From positions 1-47,682 of the forward strand of contig CAZUCT010000012.1 in assembly GCA_964619285.1 (NCBI GenBank): 47,682 nt of DNA, written 5' to 3'. Under the pieces are notes generated by a model that was not told the DNA's origin, did not search any database, and saw nothing but the letters and a program-made list of their open reading frames with translations. Positions 31,201 to 40,700 of the stretch are shown piece by piece (position 1 is the first letter of the stretch; each line of letters opens with the position of its first letter). The stretch is from CALKCV01 sp964619285. Lineage in GTDB: Bacteria; Cyanobacteriota; Cyanobacteriia; Cyanobacteriales; Microcoleaceae. A program made the translations under genes and the position numbers.

Positions 31201-33504
31201 TTAAAAACGATAAGTTGGCGTTGATGGTAATTCTTCATCAACAGCGATGCTGCCTCCGCTAATAGCAACGAGATCGATTTGTTGGCGATAATAATCAACG
31301 CTCTTGACTTGAACTTCTACGCGATCGCCCAACCGATACTGATTGCGATTTTTGCGACCGACCAAAGTTTGCTGTCGCGAGCGATACTCGTACCAATCAT
31401 CTTTGAGAGAGGAAACGTGAACCAGACCTTCAACTCTTACATTTGGAGCCGATTTTTCCTGGCTGGGAATTTCTATTTCTACAAAGAAGCCGTAAGACTG
31501 AACCCCTGTAATCAAACCTTGGAAAATTTGACCGGTACGTTCTTTCATCAATGCAGTTTTCTTAAGTCCTTCCAAATCGTCCTCGGCATCCCGGACTATA
31601 TTTTCTCGCTCGTTCAAGTCGAATACTACCGATGCGAGTTCTGTTTCCAAATCGTGCTGTACCTCTGGCGGCAAGACATTCCAATTTATTTTGCCGTGAC
31701 AGGAGGAATGACCCAGATCGACTCCTTCTTTAGCGCGGGAAGAGCGGCGATCGCGCCCCAGATCGAACACCGTATGTAAAACTCGCAACACCAACAAATC
31801 GCAAGATCGCGACAGGGGTGAAGTACAATGAGTATAGCCATGTAACAGAGCCAGACCAAAATGGGGTTTAGTTGTGGTACTGTAAGCTGCCGGCTTGATG
31901 GTATCTTCCAATAAATAAGTCAGAATTTTTTCCGTTTTTAACTTAGAAAACTCCTCGACAAAAGTTTGGAAATCTGCCGCTTGCACTTCTTCTGGTCCTT
32001 CCAAATACAACTGAGCGCCCATATTGTTAGCCAATTTGATGAACTCTTGAACGTCTGTCGGCTCTGGACTGTTTTGAAGTCGATAAATTGCTGGCACTCC
32101 TAATGCTTGCAAATGACTGGCGATTACTTGGTTAGCTAGGATCGTCAGCTCCGCTACCATCGCCCGGGACCGTGATACTTTATGAGATACAATCGCTCCG
32201 AGATCGCCTTCTTCGTTGTAATTGCTAATTTGTTCTGGTAAATTCAATTCAAAAGCTCCCCGTCGCAGTCTTGCATTTCTGACAGCTTGACTGACGGCTA
32301 ACATTTCCTTCAGGAAAGGATGAAGCACTGACACTGCCGGATGAATTGAGTCATCTGGATCGCTCTCGTCGAGCATTGCTTCTACTTCCTCGTAACTGAG
32401 TTGATAATCTACGCGAACTACGCTGGGTTCTATTTCAAATTCTACGATTTGTCCTTTCTTGTCGATAACGATCGCGATCGACAATGCCAGTCGATCTTGT
32501 TTTGGCAACAACGCCAAACAATCGCATGAGATCGTTTCGGGAAATATAGGTATAGTTTTTTCTCCCAGATAGACGCTCAGAGCCCGCAGGCGGGCTTCTT
32601 TATCTAACGGAGTGTCTGATTCGACGTAGTACGGGATATCGGCAATGTGAATCCCCAAGCGCCACTGACCGGATTTAATCGTTTCCAAACTTAGGGCATG
32701 GTTAATATCTTTCTTGCTGGCATCCCCAAAAGCAAGAGTCAATTTATGACGCAGATCTAGCTTATTTTTTAGATCGTTCTTAGAGAGTTTGCTGACTAAT
32801 AACTCAGCCTCTTCGAGTACATTTTTGGGAAAATCCCGAGGAAGATCGTGCTTGCAACATACGATGTCGATATCTTCTGCCGCTTCAGCATCGGAGCCCA
32901 GAATTTGAACTACTTTGCCGATGGGACGTTTGCTTCCCAAAGGATAGCGGACTACTTCGACGTGGACTAAGTGATCCACTGCATTTTCTAAATTTTCTGT
33001 CGGTAATAAGTCCAATTCAAATAAAAGGCGATCGTCTAAGGGAATTGCCCTGTACTGGGGTTGCTCTTCTGGGTTTATAAGTTTAACGCGAGCGAGTACC
33101 GAAGGATTTGCGCGTTCTAAAATCACTTCTACTTTTCCTTCGGGAGAGCGACGGCGACTGCCTTCTTTAACAATTTTTACCAGGACGCGATCGCCGTTCC
33201 AAGCATTACTCAGATGACTTTCTCGAATATAAACATCTTCGGTGCCTTCTGAGTCTTGAATGGCAAAGCAAAACCCTTTGCTCGAACAGCGAAGTTTTGC
33301 TTCGACTACATTTTCCCGTTCTAGAAGTCGATAGCGACCTTTATCTTTTACCAGAATGCCTATGCGCTCTAGAGCATCTAGTGCTATCTGCAATTTGCGG
33401 ATGTTTGTTTCCTCTTGGCAATCGAGTTTTTTCTCCAGTGCTTTTGGAGCTACTAATTTTTCATCGCTGAAATTGGCTAGTAGTGTAGCGATTGAAAATT
33501 TCAT
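31201..33504 (-). CDS. RNB-domain (RNase II/R family) protein, catalytic residues apparently altered; possibly Zam-like
   Basis: A 767-residue protein with RNase R layout: N-terminal helix-turn-helix-like part (1-65), cold-shock domains (about 70-215), RNB domain (about 250-600) and C-terminal S1 domain (about 665-750). WRLGIHIADIPYYV and YTHCTSPLSRSCDLLVLRVL show the RNB fold. The catalytic KDFDDAV of RNase R reads KDINHAL, replacing two of four metal-binding Asp, and SPIRRYPDL reads SPLSRSCDL, losing the active-site Arg. It may be a non-degrading RNA-binding paralogue; the cyanobacterial Zam protein (acetazolamide resistance) belongs to this superfamily and is a candidate. Not next to rpsR/rpmG, where the canonical enzyme often sits. 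Confidence 0.85.
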   Translation of the reverse strand: MKFSIATLLANFSDEKLVAPKALEKKLDCQEETNIRKLQIALDALERIGILVKDKGRYRLLERENVVEAKLRCSSKGFCFAIQDSEGTEDVYIRESHLSNAWNGDRVLVKIVKEGSRRRSPEGKVEVILERANPSVLARVKLINPEEQPQYRAIPLDDRLLFELDLLPTENLENAVDHLVHVEVVRYPLGSKRPIGKVVQILGSDAEAAEDIDIVCCKHDLPRDFPKNVLEEAELLVSKLSKNDLKNKLDLRHKLTLAFGDASKKDINHALSLETIKSGQWRLGIHIADIPYYVESDTPLDKEARLRALSVYLGEKTIPIFPETISCDCLALLPKQDRLALSIAIVIDKKGQIVEFEIEPSVVRVDYQLSYEEVEAMLDESDPDDSIHPAVSVLHPFLKEMLAVSQAVRNARLRRGAFELNLPEQISNYNEEGDLGAIVSHKVSRSRAMVAELTILANQVIASHLQALGVPAIYRLQNSPEPTDVQEFIKLANNMGAQLYLEGPEEVQAADFQTFVEEFSKLKTEKILTYLLEDTIKPAAYSTTTKPHFGLALLHGYTHCTSPLSRSCDLLVLRVLHTVFDLGRDRRSSRAKEGVDLGHSSCHGKINWNVLPPEVQHDLETELASVVFDLNERENIVRDAEDDLEGLKKTALMKERTGQIFQGLITGVQSYGFFVEIEIPSQEKSAPNVRVEGLVHVSSLKDDWYEYRSRQQTLVGRKNRNQYRLGDRVEVQVKSVDYYRQQIDLVAISGGSIAVDEELPSTPTYRF

Positions 33505-34430
33505 GCAGCGTTAGTTCCTTTTTCTCTTCAATGGTTTTAGTTTCATGGGTTTTTCTGCGATCGTCCCTACCCCAGGGTGGCAGTTTTGCTAGAATTTTGC
33601 CGACCGTTGCGATCTACTTTTCAACAACAACAGATATATCAATGGCGAACTACAAAGAAACTACAGGCAAGAGGCTGGTCAAAGATACCAAAACTCCAAA
33701 CAAATTAGGTTTCGTTTTGCAGTTTCCCCCACTCTCAAGTTTTCTTCAGCATCGCCGATGGCTCCGTAGGTAGCCTCTGTATGGCTATGCCTGCTGAAAC
33801 ACGCATCGACAGCCCAGAAAAAAATGCACGCGAGCTTCGCAGTGATGGCATCGGGGAGCAAACCAAGAGTCTGTCCGCCTCCAGTTCAGAGCGTTTCTGC
33901 TATTAGCTTTCACGCCTAGCTTCCTGTTTTAGATTTTAGACTTCCCCTCGTTGCAATTGGGGAATTGGCCACTTGTGTCTTAGGCTAATATCCCCTTTGA
34001 CTGTCTGCAGGATAAATACAAAAAGTTTGGCTGGGTAAAAGCGCTCAGTTTGGCTGGGATTGCTTAAGGCTTTCTAGTTGGGAAGCCATAAACTGGGACT
34101 GGCGTTTGAATTGGGAATCTGCCTCATTGCTTGCAGTTTCTTTGCTTCTGGGTTTAGAAGCGAAACGACTCGAACTGGAATCCGTGCTGTTTGCACTTTA
34201 GCTATAGACTTATCTGTGATTATGGGACGATGGTGAAACAGACGGACAGGACATCAGCCAAGCACGCGAACTTTTGTTTATCTTATAGAAATGTAGCAAA
34301 GATTGGGTTGCTATTTTCAAATCGTTATTGCTTTTTTCATTAGACTACTAGAAGAAGTCTGTTTAAATGGCCACCTTAATCTTAATTTGTGAAAATTAGT
34401 TGGTTTTACTGTTGACTTTTTTTAAAAAAT
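33505..34430. other. Long intergenic region between the RNB gene and the dsRBD-like gene
   Basis: No convincing gene in 926 bases. The best small frame starts at ATG 33642 (MANYKETTGKRLVKDTKTP) but has no recognisable family and no good binding site. AGTTTGGCTGGG occurs twice (34024 and 34047). The region is less AT-rich than the other gaps and could hide an RNA or a decayed gene. Confidence 0.4.
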
Positions 34431-35510
34431 ATGTTAGAAAAATTTCTTTCTCTTTATCCAACAGGCCGCTTAATCTCGGAGCTAACGACCATCCAGAATG
34501 GCCAGTATATAGTTCGGACTCTGGTTCAGGTGAATGGGGAAAATGTAGGTTCTGGATTGGCCAGTGCGGAAACTGTTGAACTGGCAGAAGAGCTAGCGAG
34601 AAAGAGAGCTATTGAAAACCTGGAACTGGACTCTCCTACTTCGGTTATCTCCGCTAGAGCTCAATCTCCTACAGCAGTTTCTTCTGTTGCTCCTCCACCT
34701 CCGGCTAGGGATAGGCCACAACCGACATCCCAAAAACTGACGGAAGTAGCAGCAACTCCCGATGTTGACAAACAAAAAACCAAAACTAAAACTAAAACCA
34801 AAACCAAAACCCAAGTGAATGAGGAGCCCGTTTCCCGAACTCCAGAACAAGAAGCATCGCCGATCGCTTCGACTGCCCCTCTCGATCCCGTAACTATTCC
34901 CGAGTCGGATAATTTCGATTCTGAGGATTGGCTGAAGGGGCCTGGCTACACTAAGTCGGAGTTAGAACCGGAGAAATTGAGTGGCACGTCGGAGAAAATC
35001 GAAGAAAACCAAACTCCACCAACAGAGCTAACAGCAACTTGCGAACCGCTCGACCTCTCAAATACTACTGCTACAATCGAGGTTTTACTTAATAATTTAA
35101 ACTGGAGCGGAGAACAAGAAAGGGATTATTTAGAGCATACTTACGGACAAAAAACGCGCTCTTTGCTTGATGAGGAAAAGTTATTAGATTTCCAAGAATA
35201 TTTGGAAGTTCTGGCTAAGGCCACGGCCAAAATTAAGTCTCTAGGCTGGAACCCCAAACAGCAAAAAGATTATTTGAAAAATCATCAAGGGGGGCGTTCT
35301 TTGGAAGAATTAGATGTCATCGAACTTGCTGAGTTTTTAGAATACTTAGAAGTTTTCGATAAAATTACTCAAAAAATTAAAGAATTGGCTTGGACTAACG
35401 AACAAGGTAAAAATTATTTACAGGAAACTTATGGGGTAGCAGGAAGGACTCGCCTTTCACTAGAACAATTACGAGATTTTTTAACTCGTTTAGAGTCTTT
35501 TCCTAATTAG
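34431..35510 (+). CDS. Protein with a dsRBD-like N-terminus and three C-terminal repeats
   Basis: A 359-residue soluble protein. Residues 1-65 (PTGRLISELTTIQNGQYIVR, LVQVNGENVGSGLASAETVE, LAEELARKRAIENLEL) look like a double-stranded-RNA-binding-type fold, which would need structural proof. Residues about 66-215 are low complexity, including (KT)6 at 117-128 coded by AAAACY hexamers. Residues about 218-359 contain three related ~45-residue repeats, each with LxW-(T/N/S)-x-(E/K)-Q-x-x-(D/N)-YL and ending in a FxExLE helix. I do not recognise the repeat family. It stands alone; the ATG follows a TTTTTTAAAAAAT stretch without a clear binding site. Confidence 0.6.
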   Translation: MLEKFLSLYPTGRLISELTTIQNGQYIVRTLVQVNGENVGSGLASAETVELAEELARKRAIENLELDSPTSVISARAQSPTAVSSVAPPPPARDRPQPTSQKLTEVAATPDVDKQKTKTKTKTKTKTQVNEEPVSRTPEQEASPIASTAPLDPVTIPESDNFDSEDWLKGPGYTKSELEPEKLSGTSEKIEENQTPPTELTATCEPLDLSNTTATIEVLLNNLNWSGEQERDYLEHTYGQKTRSLLDEEKLLDFQEYLEVLAKATAKIKSLGWNPKQQKDYLKNHQGGRSLEELDVIELAEFLEYLEVFDKITQKIKELAWTNEQGKNYLQETYGVAGRTRLSLEQLRDFLTRLESFPN

Positions 35511-35538
35511 AGCTTACTTTCGGGAGCCAAGAATTGAA

Positions 35539-35627
35539 CGCTTTTTGCTAATGGCTAATGGCTAATTGCTAATGGTTAGGATTAACAATTAACAATTAGC
35601 GATTAGCAATTGACAATTAGCAATTAG
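35539..35627. repeat. Composite heptamer element 3' of clpP
   Basis: CGCTTTTTGCTAATGGCTAA, TGGCTAATTGCTAATGGTTA, GGATTAACAATTAACAATTA and further TTAGCAA/CAATTGA units. Same core as at 3575, 6481 and 44138. It ends directly before the clpP stop. Confidence 0.85.
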
Positions 35628-35629
35628 TT

Positions 35630-36238
35630 TTAACTAACCGTGGCCACGGGGCGGGAAGCGGAAGGACTGCGGTTAATAACTTGGTCGATGAGGCCGTACT
35701 CTATAGACTCGGTGGCCGACATAAAGAAATCCCGTTCGGTATCTTCTAGGATGCGTTCTATAGGTTGGCCCGTGTGTTCGGCCAAGCGATCGTTGAGGTA
35801 TTTCTTCAAGTACAAAATTTCTTTAGCCTGAATCTCAATATCGGTGGCCTGTCCTTGAGCCCCGCCCAGAGGTTGGTGGATCATAATCCGGGAATGAGGC
35901 AAACTCAATCTCTTACCCTTGGCCCCGGCGCTCAAGAGAAAAGCCCCCATGCTGGCAGCTAACCCCATACAAATAGTAGAAACGTCGGGGCGGATGTGGT
36001 TCATGGTGTCATAAATACCCATGCCCGCGCTAACGGAACCGCCAGGAGAATTGATATAGAGGTAAATATCTTTCTCTGGATCTTCGGCATCTAAAAATAG
36101 TAATTGGGCAACGATTAAGTTGGCCAGGTCCGCGTCGATGGCATTTCCCAAATAAATGATGCGATCGCGCAATAATCGCGAATAAATATCAAAGGCCCTT
36201 TCGCCACGGCCAGATTGTTCGATAACTGTTGGAATCAT
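35630..36238 (-). CDS. clpP: ATP-dependent Clp protease, proteolytic subunit
   Basis: A 202-residue ClpP, the serine peptidase ring that degrades unfolded substrates with a Clp ATPase in the cytoplasm. Signatures: YLGNAIDADLANLIVAQLLF, YINSPGGSVSAGMGIYDTM, CMGLAASMGAFLLSAG (catalytic Ser near 101) and RIMIHQPLGGAQGQATDIEI (catalytic His near 126). DTERDFFMSATESIEYGLID completes the family pattern. Cyanobacteria carry several clpP genes; no clpX or second clpP is adjacent here. ATG start, no strong binding site. Confidence 0.95.
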   Translation of the reverse strand: MIPTVIEQSGRGERAFDIYSRLLRDRIIYLGNAIDADLANLIVAQLLFLDAEDPEKDIYLYINSPGGSVSAGMGIYDTMNHIRPDVSTICMGLAASMGAFLLSAGAKGKRLSLPHSRIMIHQPLGGAQGQATDIEIQAKEILYLKKYLNDRLAEHTGQPIERILEDTERDFFMSATESIEYGLIDQVINRSPSASRPVATVS

Positions 36239-36412
36239 AGAAGCAGGCTAGTTAATTTGGACTTTAAGTATTCATTCTAAGACAATTAACAATTAAGGGA
36301 CTTGCCATTTAATAAAATACCGATGTGTCGGGCTCCGGTTCGCGCGCGCCCTACCTACCATTGGTACTCTATTTTTTGGCAAGTCTCTAACCATTAACAA
36401 TTGACAATTAGC

Positions 36413-37516
36413 TCAAACCTTTAAGAACCATTTTTGGCGGTACATCGAATACAGAACGAGCCACCACAACAAGATATTAGCGATCGCGAAAGCTAAAGAA
36501 CCGTTGAAATCTCCTGCCCAAGGTTGGAAAATGCGCTCATAAAGCCAGCTTTTAATACTGGTAGCATTTTCCCCCGTACCGATTTTAGTAAAGAGAATAA
36601 TTCGGCCCATAATTCCAGAGGCCACAAAGAGAAAAATGGCATTTAAGCCCATAACTTCAAAGGGCCTGCCCCACAAGTGCCAGCCTCGAACTTCGATCGC
36701 TTCGTAACAGGCAGCCAGCAATAACAAGGCCCAGCCGGCAGTCACTACAACATAAGAACTGGTCCAGAGAGCTTTATTAATGGGAAAGACCAATCCCCAG
36801 AGAGAGCCAACTAGCAAACAGACAAGCCCAGAAATAACCAAACTGATGCTAGTGGGACTTTTGATTGGTTGTTTTTTGAGCCATTGCCCGGTAAAGTAAC
36901 CTGCCAAAACAGTCACCACCGCAGGCAAAGTGCTAAAAAGTCCTTCCGGGTCGTAGGGTTTATTGCCCCAGAGATGCTTTTGGGTAAGAACGAGGCGATC
37001 GACGTAGGCAGCGTAATTGCCTTCTGGGGAGAGGTTGCCAGGGCCGAAACCGGGAACGGGAATTAATTCCATGGCTGCCCAATAGCCTAGAAGTAGGAAA
37101 ATTGCGAGGAAGTAAAGCTGTTTGCGCTCCAAGTTGAGGATGGCGATCGCGGCTAATAAATAAGCAAGACTAATTCTCTGCAAAACTCCCATAATTCTCA
37201 GGTCTGTATCCAAAGCGAGAGACGAGTAAGCGTTGAGGAGCAAACCGATGAGAAATAGTAAAGCACATCGCCGTGCTATGCGCCAGTAAACTTTAGCGGT
37301 GGGTTGGTTTTTTTCGGCATACTTTGATAGGGAAAAAGCCATTGCCGTACCTGCTATAAATAGAAAGAAAGGAAACACTAAATCTGTGGGGGTATAGCCG
37401 TGCCATTTTGCATGAAGCAGTAGGGGATAAACGTGATTCCAACTGCCGGGGTTGTTGACTAGAATCATGGTGGCGATGGTAATGCCGCGAAAGACGTCCA
37501 AAGATGTTAAGCGCAT
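36413..37516 (-). CDS. HGSNAT/NagX-like multi-pass membrane acyltransferase
   Basis: A 367-residue protein with about ten membrane segments. RLTSLDVFRGITIATMILVN, then NNPGSWNHVYPLLLHAKWHG, and TDLVFPFFLFIAGTAMAFSL are the signature of the heparan-alpha-glucosaminide N-acetyltransferase / DUF5009 family, with the His in LLHAKWHG as probable acetyl carrier. Relatives acetylate amino sugars across the membrane using acetyl-CoA. It is divergent from the channel operon (start-to-start about 260 bases), so the two might be co-regulated; that is inference only. Confidence 0.88.
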   Translation of the reverse strand: MRLTSLDVFRGITIATMILVNNPGSWNHVYPLLLHAKWHGYTPTDLVFPFFLFIAGTAMAFSLSKYAEKNQPTAKVYWRIARRCALLFLIGLLLNAYSSLALDTDLRIMGVLQRISLAYLLAAIAILNLERKQLYFLAIFLLLGYWAAMELIPVPGFGPGNLSPEGNYAAYVDRLVLTQKHLWGNKPYDPEGLFSTLPAVVTVLAGYFTGQWLKKQPIKSPTSISLVISGLVCLLVGSLWGLVFPINKALWTSSYVVVTAGWALLLLAACYEAIEVRGWHLWGRPFEVMGLNAIFLFVASGIMGRIILFTKIGTGENATSIKSWLYERIFQPWAGDFNGSLAFAIANILLWWLVLYSMYRQKWFLKV

Positions 37517-37777
37517 GGGTTGTTTGTGGATGAGAAAAATAAATTTTCAATGAAGTTAAGATAACAAAAGGCAGAACCAGAGTAAAGAGCTGATATTATT
37601 GAGGTTAGGTTGCCAACTAAGAACAACCAAAATGGGTAAACTGCTATTTTGAAGCGAACCAAACAGCGATCGCTTTTTGGGAATGCTTTGTTAATTGATG
37701 GCAATTACCATTTTTTAAACAAATCAGATTATCTGCAAAAAAAAGCAATTTTTTCGCGAATCGGGATGCAATTAGAA

Positions 37778-40700
37778 ATGAAAATAAATTTATTAAAGCC
37801 AGGCAAAAAAAGAGGTTTAGTTTTCATTGCAGTTTTAATTTTGAGCTTAATAATTACCGTCGGTATCGGAACTTGGGTTCGAGAGACAGATGCCATTTAT
37901 ATTGCCGTAGCAGGTCCGATGAGCGGGGAATATGAAATATCAGGACAAAAAATGCTGCGAGGGACAAAAATATATATTGATGAAGTTAATAAAGCGGGAG
38001 GAGCCAACGGCAAAAAAATAAAATTATTAATATTTGACGATGAAGGAAAACCAGAATTAGCCAGGGAAAAAGCCAAAGAAATAGTAGAAAAAACGCCAGC
38101 GATCGCCGTCGTCGGACATTATTTTAGCGGGAGTTCTCTAGCCACTAAAGAAATTTACGATCGCGCTGGGATGGCGGCACTGACAGCTACGGCAAATGCT
38201 GACGAATTAACCAGGGGAAATAAATCGTATTTTCGGTTAGCATCTAGTGCTAGCGTGCAAGGTTCTTTCCTAGCAAATTATCTCAAAAGCGTTCTCCAAG
38301 AATCGACCGCTAGCGTGGTTTACAATTCTAACGATAAATTTAGTACGTCTCTAATGAAAGGATTTACAAATACGTTTTTAGGCTTAAAAGGAGAGATAAA
38401 ATTTCAATGGAATGCGAAGGATTTTGGGGAGACCATAGAGGAAAAGAATGAAGCAATTACCAGATATTTATTAAATAATAAAAATCAAAGTCCTGGTACG
38501 ATATTAGTCGCATTGCGAAGTAAAGATGCTGTAGATTTTATCGTGTATTTGAGGAGGAAAGGTGTCAAATATCCGATTATTGGAGGAGATAATTTAGGCG
38601 GGGACGATATTGGGGATTTATTTAATTTGTATCCAGAAGAACAAGCTCAACCGGGTTATTTTTCTGACGGAATCTTAGCCCCTGTTTCTCTAATCTTTGA
38701 TTTGGCTGATGAAAAAGGACAAGATTTGAAAAATAAATACTTGGAAAAGTATCGAGTTAATCCAGGTTGGAGAGCAGCAGCTCATTACGATCTGGCTAAA
38801 GTTTTAGTAGAGGCAATTAAAAAGGGGAAAATAGAAGGAAAGCGAAAAAATCTTAATGAAGAACGTCAATTAGTTAGAGATAGTTTGGCTTCGTTTAATA
38901 GCCCAGAAAGTGCTATTGAAGGATTGGAGGGCCCGCTCTATTTTGATGAAGAAGGAAATGCAATAACGACGCTATCAATGGGGCGCTTTGAAAACCAGAA
39001 ATTTATTTCTGCATTTACTCAGTTATATCCCGTACCAGACATCAAGACAGTGGAGAATTTAAAAGAGAAATTAGCCACGGGAGAAATTTTAATTGTTAAC
39101 GATCGATATCTGGAAAAAACCAACGTAGTTTATACGGGAATAGATTTGAATGAAATTACTAATCTCGATCAGAAAACTTCGTCATATACAGCAGATTTTT
39201 ACCTCTGGTTTCGCTATAAACAAGATATTGATGCTAGCAATATAGAGTTTACAAATTATTCAGTAGAGCGATTAGATTCGGGAGAAAAGTTGGAGTTAAA
39301 CGAACCAATAGAAACAAAAACGGAGGGGGGAATTACTTACGATTTATATCGAATGAAGGCGGATTTTAAAGAACAATTCGTTTTTGATGATTATCCCTTC
39401 GATAAACAAAAAATTTCTGTGAGATTTCGCCATAGTCATAAAACGCGGGAAAATCTAATTTATGTGGTGGATGTAGTGGGATTGGAAGATATTAGCGGTC
39501 AAGGAATGTTGAAAAAGTTAAAAGAATCGGAAGTATTTAGTACGATAACGGATTGGAAAATCGAATCTGCCGAAATTTTTCAAGATACCATGAAAAATAA
39601 TTCGACCTTGGGTAAGCAAGAGTTATTAAATACAGATGCAGTTCTCGAATATTCTAGACTTAATCTAGTAATTAATATCAAAAGAAATTTCCTTAGTTTT
39701 AGCCTGAAAAACTTATTGCCTTTGTTTTTCTTTATTCTGGTTTCCTACCTGTTGTTTTTCTTACCCTTTGAAGAAATTTCAGTAGAGGCAATCAGCGGTG
39801 TCTTACTGGCTATAGTATTTTTTCACTTGAGTTTGCTGGAGGCATTGCCGGATGGAGTAGGTTATGTGGTGGCTCTCGATTATGCTTTTTATGTAATTTA
39901 TGTGTTAATTAGTTTGCAATTGGTAATGGTTGTTGTCGGTCAAAACCCTAAGTTTGAGGGAAGTAAAATGAGGCTAAAACACCTAATAAAAACAAGTAGA
40001 ATGGTTTATTTAATTTTGTTGGCGATCGCTATTTTTGGGTTTGCAGTTCGCTACGACACGCTCGGGTTAATAGGTAATAATCATAAGGAAAGTATGCTTA
40101 ACTTAACCTGGGCATCTACAGAAAGCCAACAGTTAACAAACCAGGAAAAAGTAACTATAAAATTAGGTTATTTGCTTTCGGATTATCAAACACAAATGGA
40201 GCGGATACTGGCAGAATTTAACAACAAATATCCGACTATAGAAGTGGAATTAGTTCCAGTAAATCTAACTGTCAATTTAGTTCCTGAAAATCCCTTAGAT
40301 AATAATACTCTTCTCAAGAGTATGTTAAGACAAGGTGCAGCTGCAGATTTGTTGTTAGTAGAACCTTTCGATCTGGGAAAAGAGTTATTTAGAACTCGCT
40401 TTTTGGAAACCTTAGGCACTAAAGAAGAATTTTCTAACTTCGATCCGTCGGTGCTGACTGCTTGGAGTACAAAAGAGGGCGATCTGTACGCTTTACCGCT
40501 GTTTGCCACCGTCCACGGAATTTATTACAATACGGAGATTTTCCAAGAACTAAATTTAGAAATACCTCTTACTTGGGAGGATTTGCTCTACGCTGCGGAA
40601 ATATTAGAATACTACGGCTATATTCCTTTTGCTAATAGTTCCAGCGATGGAAAAACGCTGATGGATGAAATATTTATGGATATTATACCTAATTTTATTG

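Noticed and set aside
33642..33773. Small gene MANYKETTGKRLVKD
   Set aside because: Short, without recognisable family or binding site; more likely chance.
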